DNA of 64,000 bases from Henckelia pumila (lineage: Eukaryota; Streptophyta; Magnoliopsida; Lamiales; Gesneriaceae). Below the pieces are notes generated by a model. The model did not search any database. It was not told where the DNA came from and worked only from the letters and a program-made list of their open reading frames with translations. Position 1 is the stretch's first letter, and every line of letters begins with the position of its first letter. Made by a program: the position numbers and the translations under genes. Of the stretch, positions 58,018-64,000 are shown in pieces. The stretch is taken from NCBI RefSeq assembly GCF_033568475.1, contig NC_133120.1, positions 80,700,151 to 80,764,150 of the forward strand, in the 5' to 3' direction.

Positions 58018-58415
58018 TCCACCACGGGATAATTGCTATCCTTTCAAACTTGGCATATTTTTTTTAAACCAATAGAAATAGAATCTTGTTCCATTTTAAA
58101 CAAAATTAATTGTGACCAATTGGATATGCATGCTTGAAGGTACCAGAATATTGAATCAGTTTTTTTTACCTTTTCCTCTTTAACCTCTTTTTATACTCTT
58201 TTCTAAGAAGTGTATTCGAGCTTCAGTTTGATTCGATTTTAGAAAATTCTAAAATTTTCAATCGAATTCGAGCTTAGCTTGAACATTTTGAACATGTTCA
58301 CAAGATAAGTGTTTTTTGAAATGCAATCTCAGTTGTTAAAATTATCGTATCCACGTCGTGTCACATCTTTATTACGCACTGATTCCACATTATCCAGTAT
58401 TGTACCATTTGTGAG
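58018..58415. repeat. second copy of the 39014-39440 segment
   Basis: Aligns over about 400 bp with 39014-39440: CTCCACCAC, AACTTGGCAT, AACCAATAGAAAT, TTGGATATGCATGCTTGAAG, AAGAAGTGTATTCGAGCTT, AATCGAATTCGAGCTTAGCT, TTGTTAAAATTATCGTATCC, GATTCCAC, TTATCCAGT. Small indels separate the copies. Beyond it the sequence is unique, so it marks the far limit of the ACR3-upstream amplification. Confidence 0.88.
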
Positions 58416-59524
58416 AGTGCACCTCAACCACAAACTGAAACACCACTATGTAGCCAATGGGGCTCACAAAAATGCATGGAATTTACTTGGAATCCCATTC
58501 GTGCATACCTTCAATCATGTTATTACTTCCATTATTTGTCAAAGTCAACCATTTCGGTAAGCCGTGATCACTAGTTCTCGGTATCATGCCATCATCTATC
58601 GACGTCTTGTTAATATTTCGATGAAAAATGATTAAAATCGAAAAAGTGCAAATTGATGTAATACAACTGTAATTTGATTGTTTGACAACATAATGACAAA
58701 AAATTTAAAACATGCAAGTTACTAGACATAAAACTTAATGTACCCAATCAATCCAATATTCAATGTATAATGTACTAGCAAGAAATATGCTAATATTATT
58801 CTAAAATAATAAAAGTCAAGATAACTTTAATATACAATTATCTGATCTCATATGCCTAGAATCACTTGAAAAATCATACATTACTCCATTTTAGAACATG
58901 CAATTCCTTGAAGATCCCTCGAAACAGAGTTCATTTTTACCAAGAATCTGCACAAAAAAAATAATTATTTTACGCATCACATTCAGTTGATCACGATTGG
59001 CTCCTGAAGTTGACCACATTTATCCTCAGTGCTGTAGTGCTCTGCTAAAAAATTCTATGCACCTCCACATGCACCCCTCAATTTCTTGTCTCCCATTGTC
59101 ATATATATATAATATATATATATTTGAAAATCCATTCTCAAGTTTCCCAAAAAAATTAAATAAAGTGCCAAAGCGTTGCATGTTGGGAATTGGAATCATT
59201 TTTTTTTTTTTCAAAAGAATTGGAATCATATTTATTACCCTTTTTTGTGTTATCTATTGACGTCATTCAACCATTATTGTTAAATTAATTAAGATAAAGA
59301 TACAAAAAAGGAGGAAATAAAATTTGCTTCTAAACCTTGAATCTGGGTAGAACTTGATCATGTCAAGCAAGATCTAGTTAAAGGGGTCTCCAGCTATTCT
59401 TTATAACGCGACATCGAGTCATATTTAAAACATGAACGCCCAAGCAACGAAGAAGTCGAAAATGGAAGCTCAAAAGAGAGGTTGAATATATTACCACTTG
59501 AAGTATATGGTAATATCACCTCAG
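58416..59524. other. intergenic DNA downstream of the kinase gene
   Basis: No gene is seen. It contains AT-rich sequence, a short TA-rich stretch near 59100-59122, and presumably the 3' UTR of the kinase gene in its last few hundred bases. A 12-T run occurs at about 59200. Confidence 0.5.
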
Positions 59525-62500
59525 CTAAGTTGGTCTTTGTGTGTTATCAAGATGGGGCGTCATCTGCTCGGTAAAGTGGCGTAGACGGTCTCTTTCTCCT
59601 TCAAGAAGGTGCAACACCTGGAGCAAGTGAAGTGTACATTAGCGACCCCCAACCAGCCACACATTTTATCACACTACAACATAAAACATTATGTTTACAT
59701 ATAAACACAATTGTATAAGAATATGAAGAATCTTTTGTGCACAGAGTTTTTCACAAAAGTATTATGTTAACCCTCAGATTTATCAGATTTCATTCACCTC
59801 TCCCATTGTTGGCCGCATTGCAGGTTTGGTTTGAACACATAAGTATGCCACAGCAGCCATTTGGCAGAGTTCGTGTGTGCTATACGAGCTCCCAAGCCGA
59901 GGATCAACAAGCTCTGCTAATGCGAGTTTCTGAATTAATGGCAAAGCCTGGAACACCACCATAGCAGAAATCCATTGGTATCTCAATATATAATCAAGTT
60001 CCGCTTATTTTGAATAAGATCAAGTCAAAATTATTTCATCTGATAGCTTGCATATCAATCTTGGAACACACTAAGCTGGTCGAATGTAGAAAAAAAATTT
60101 AATGCTTGCATCGAACACATTAGCTTTAGCAATTAAGAGGTGAAAGGAATAGCATACCCACTGTCTAAGAGACTTTTGTTGGTTGTCTCTCGTCGGAAAC
60201 ACATCTCTACGTCCCGATATCATTTGTATCAGAACCATTCCGAAAGCATAGACATCTGTGCTTATAGAACAAATCCCGTTTTCCCTATACTCTGGCGCAA
60301 GATATCTGCATTGGGTGAGAAGAAACCTTCATCTCGAGTTGGCAAAAGGCACACTTGTCCCAAAAAAGGAACCTTTTTCATTACAAAGTATAAAATCAAT
60401 GCTTACATAAGACCGTGAAAATGTCTAGTCCTTTTGTCATATATTTTCGTTTTCCACTTCGCTATGATGCAGTCTCCCAGCTGTGCGTGAATAAATTGAA
60501 TATGTTTTAAGATGTAAAGCATAACTTGACCGCTAGACAACTCAAAGTAAAAAGCATGGTTAAGTTTCTGCCATTGCACCATTTGGTGTGAAAGGATAGG
60601 ACTCCACGTCCATGTATCATCGCTTGGCTCGAGTAAAAAATAATCGGAGTTAAAAGATAGTTATGTTATTCAGATCTATGATCTATCAATTTATTATCCC
60701 CATGTCATATATATTCATCATCCCATTCCACGAACCAAGCGGTGCCTTAAGAGATTATCTTAAGAAGATACTAAAAGATCGTTAACTGGTATTTATCTTT
60801 TCACTAGAGACTTCTTCGAATAGGGAGTATCGACTTGAGCAACAGGATGGCATTATTCTTCAAAGTTCAGGCATGAAACTTATAAATGAAGGCAACAGCT
60901 AGAAAAGATTTACCAAGGGAACAAACTCCTGTGTAAGTAATATGTTACTTGGCCTCACATCCCGATGAACGATAGGACAACCTCGACACTCTTCATGCAG
61001 AAAACGCAGCCCTTTTGCAGTTCCAATGGCAATAGATTGTCTTTGTTTCCATTCAAGAACATGCTCTGTATTATCTATCACATGAAAACAAAACCATTAA
61101 ACCTGAAGGTGAGGTTGCAAGGAAGTCTATTTTAAAGATGGAAAATTTTGCTTACCAAATAAATGCCAGTGCAGCGATTTATTGCTGACATATTCATAAA
61201 CCAATATGCTATTTTCCTCGTAACAATGACCGAGAAGCATCACAATGTTCTTGTGACGTGCAGAGACGAGGACATCTATTTCAGACTGAAATTCTGCAAA
61301 ACTTTCTGTATTTGCTTCAGTTTTCACCTTTGCAACTATGAGCTGCCCATTTTGAAGCTGCCCTTTATACACCACTCCATATCCACCTTCTCCAAGTAAA
61401 TTCTCTTTGGAAAAATAATCTGTCGCCTCCTGTATTTCAGAATAATTACATCCCATGGAATTCTGCCTCATTTTTGACTTGCTAGCAGTGCCAAAAACAG
61501 GGGCTTCAGAATGATTCTCGGGACTTCTTTGCTCTACTATCACTTGTGGAGAGTCAAATCCAATTTGATGTTCATAGGAGCTGCCTGTTAAAAGTACGCG
61601 TTACTTGCAAGAACAAGAAAGAGGCCGAGATCATAAGTTTCTGCATGGCAAGCATTTCATAATGATACTTCTTGCTGAGAATTTGAGCCAAAAATTCACC
61701 TTGCAATAAAGACTTTTTATCCTTGAAGTGCAACATGGATGACGATTCTGAACCATTCTCGGGAGCATTGGAGCTCCCGGGGGAATCCATGGATAGAGAA
61801 ATAACGGAGTACTTGTCACTGTCGTAGGCTTGAGCAGGTTGAAGTAGAACGGCCTTTGACAGCGAGTAAAGCAGCTTCTGCTCGATAATTTCCTTATAAT
61901 TGTCTGATTCATATGGTCTAACAACTTGCAGTGACATGTTGTCAAGGACCAAAGCAACCTTGCAAGGTATGTGCTTAAGATAAAACCTCAATTCCGTTCT
62001 TAGCTGCCTGGCACATTAAACTATCAATTATCCTTGTTACACTAAGTTTTGGGTATGTTTTTTAAGGGGAAACTCGAGCATACATATTACTGATCAATGA
62101 TAATTTGTGGTTATTATAGGAAATCTAGTACACAGATCAGCCAAGCAATATAAAAAATTGAGACAAATGTATATATATAGTAAAAGGAGAAAGAATTGTA
62201 ATTCAGATCACTGAGGATAAATATGTTATCAGAGAGAACGACACTGAATGATACCTGTCAAGTATAGCCCATGTTGCATTTGAAGATACAATTTCTTGCA
62301 CGACGATCTTTTCAATGGGAGCTCCAACAGCAATTTTGACTTCCATTTCAACCTGCGAGGAACACAGCAGTAATAACGAATGAAAGATACACTTCACTGG
62401 GAAATATCAAAGCGATCACAATATATATACCAGTATTCTAGAGGGCATGCTACAGATTTGGATACTTAGTTTCTTGGATCAAGTATAGTGCAGAATTATT

Positions 62501-63112
62501 TTATAAAGATAAGCTGGTGCTTGATGATTACTTATGCACAAGATGAAATACAAAAATGACAAAAAATAAATAAAGAAAGTACCAAAACTTGGGTAGATTG
62601 AATAAAAAACTGAAAGTGAGACGTATTACCCCTTCACTTTCAAATTCTACAACACTGCGCTGGAGCATGCCGACATATGCATCAACCTTTCTTGATGCAT
62701 CTTCTTTGATTGCACGAGCATGAGTTCCGACAAAAGAATTGGAGCCAATTTGAATTTGAAAACCCACTGCACAAACATTCGTTTCAAAATCCTAAACAAA
62801 CTTTGTAAAAAAACATTAAAATCTATGCTTAATTCCTCGTTCACTCTCCCTCCCTGGCCACTGATCAGATTGATACACAAACTTACTGGGGTGCAGAACT
62901 TTATGCAACACTCCAAACACAGTAATCCTATCAGCTTCTTGAATCATGTCACCCCGCATACGAATATGAGCAATAATATCTTTCAACTCCTGAAAGTTGC
63001 GATTTTTCGTGGCGTCGAAGGCAATAACTATCCGCCCTGGCATGAAAGTGGTAGTACTAATAATACTACCACTCCCACTCCCACTGCTACTTCTCTCCGT
63101 GTATGATGCCAT
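59525..63112 (-). CDS. receptor-like cytoplasmic kinase with USP-like N-terminus (possible pseudokinase)
   Basis: Ten minus-strand coding exons: 63112-62887, 62766-62630, 62352-62255, 62007-61700, 61584-61156, 61074-60914, 60480-60407, 60305-60158, 59947-59798, 59617-59525. Phase is continuous; 607 residues. The N-terminus (IVIAFDATKNRNFQELKDII; EVKIAVGAPIEKIVVQEIV) resembles the adenine-nucleotide alpha-hydrolase/USP fold. The kinase domain starts near 320: GEGGYG at 321-326, Lys342, Glu358, HRD at 436-438 (VHRDVRPSNILL), APE at 481-483 and VLHLLEGERDRLR at the C-terminal end. The DFG position reads GDCIIAKW (456-458 = DCI), so the Asp is kept but Phe-Gly is lost. Relatives are annotated as inactive kinase SELMODRAFT_444075-like, although several of those keep DFG. 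There is no signal peptide or membrane segment, so it is probably cytoplasmic. If the exon 9 donor is skipped, the frame ends at once with NEI-stop. Confidence 0.88.
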
Positions 63113-64000
63113 ACAAACAATTATATCTTAAATTCAAATCCCAGAAAATTACTTGAATGTAAGAACTATCCCTGTTAAAAAAGATGCATCACATTCAAGG
63201 GATATCAAGAAATGGCACTTTCTTTGTGTTTCGAGAATCTTGGAGGTGAAAAGTTGTGTGTCCTGCCTCGATTCAAATTTCTGCATCACATGCAGGAGAG
63301 ATCAACAAATGGGCAGTTCCCATTTCAAGTGAAAACTTCTTGGCCTGCCATTCTTCATGTCTGGATCTTGTTGGCTCCATGTGTTTTGAAAACATAGTAT
63401 TTGTTGTGACATGTGAGGTGTGTGATTGATTGTTACATAATGTGGATATTCGAAATTGTTTGCGCGGAGAATCAGAGAAACCACCTATTTTACACGACGA
63501 CATAGATAATCCATAGGCAGCTGAAGAAAACAAGAAAAGTCAGTAGTCTTTTAGCTGCTGGTACTTTATACAATTTTCGGTTATGGAGTCTGTACTCGTT
63601 TGTAATTCACAAATTTGCAGTAAAGGAAGATGAATCGTTATTTGCCCCCTAAGTTATAATAGTAATAATAATAATAATAACCCTTTATGCAGAGTTAAAG
63701 GGTTCTACTGTCAGGTAATTATATTATTATGTATTTATAATAATTTTTGGCATTTTTCTTTTTTTATTTTGAATTTGTATATTTATAACATAAATTATAT
63801 AAAACAAACATTCAAAATGAGTCTTGCAACAATTTCAACGACATATTATAAACAAGAATTTTATGCAATCCAAGAATTCATGTAAATCTCACAAAATATT
63901 ATTTTCAAGAAATAGTTCAAATAACTAGCGAACATGTTGGAATTTCTCGAGCCAAACTCGAACAAAAAATATTAAATTTTCCGAGCTTCAAACCGATCTC
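63113..64000 (-). promoter_or_regulatory. upstream region of the kinase gene with probable leader intron
   Basis: A good acceptor (TTTTTTAACAG then GGATAG, about 63172) lies 60 bp above the ATG, suggesting a leader intron whose donor is farther right (candidate AAATAG/GTGGTTT near 63490). An ATA/AAT microsatellite occupies 63659-63680. Open frames at 63212-63533 show no recognisable domain and are taken as leader or chance. Confidence 0.4.

Noticed and set aside
63212-63533. Open frames on both strands upstream of the kinase gene
   Set aside because: No conserved motif; position and splice-like sites favour a leader or promoter.

Overview
This is nuclear DNA from a flowering plant. Genes are split by short GT-AG introns, intergenic DNA is very AT-rich, and plant-type transposons (hAT, CACTA, MULE-like foldbacks, Helitron-like ends, tRNA-derived SINEs, solo LTRs) fill the spaces. 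Every recognisable protein has its closest relatives, as I remember them, in eudicots. An asterid is my guess, but the window alone does not settle the species.

Genes from left to right. (1) The minus-strand GRAS regulator SCL1, cut by the left edge. (2) A plus-strand R2R3-MYB of subgroup 21 (16.4-17.8 kb). (3) The plus-strand DEAD-box helicase RH29 (Dbp10/DDX54 type), 11 exons (18.7-24.6 kb), convergent with (4) the minus-strand F-box/LRR gene SKP2A (25.3-27.3 kb). (5) The minus-strand four-ACT-domain gene ACR3, 7 coding exons (34.5-36.8 kb), with a long leader intron and a TATA box near 38.27 kb. (6) A minus-strand receptor-like cytoplasmic kinase with a USP-like N-terminus and a degenerate DFG motif, 10 coding exons (59.5-63.1 kb). 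These genes are unrelated in function and do not form a cluster.

Between SCL1 and the MYB gene lies a transposon-rich gap. It holds a 3.08-kb hAT element with perfect 8-bp target duplications and a nearly open transposase frame, several hAT and other MITEs (one nested in another), SINEs and a tandemly duplicated MITE.

The most striking region is 37.3-58.4 kb. The leader intron, TATA region and upstream DNA of ACR3 have been duplicated, and a roughly 400-bp upstream unit is repeated about nine times. Later insertions have pulled the array apart: three solo LTRs, two MULE-like foldbacks, a Helitron-like element, and a hAT MITE that is itself split by a 5.8-kb non-autonomous CACTA element.

That CACTA element carries exon pieces, with introns, from four unrelated host genes: an AINTEGUMENTA-like AP2 factor, a WD-repeat protein, CTP synthase and a Dicer-like RNase III. 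All lie in one orientation with nearly all splice sites kept, and the phases match at every junction between donor genes. It looks like a gene-shuffling transposon that may make a chimeric transcript.
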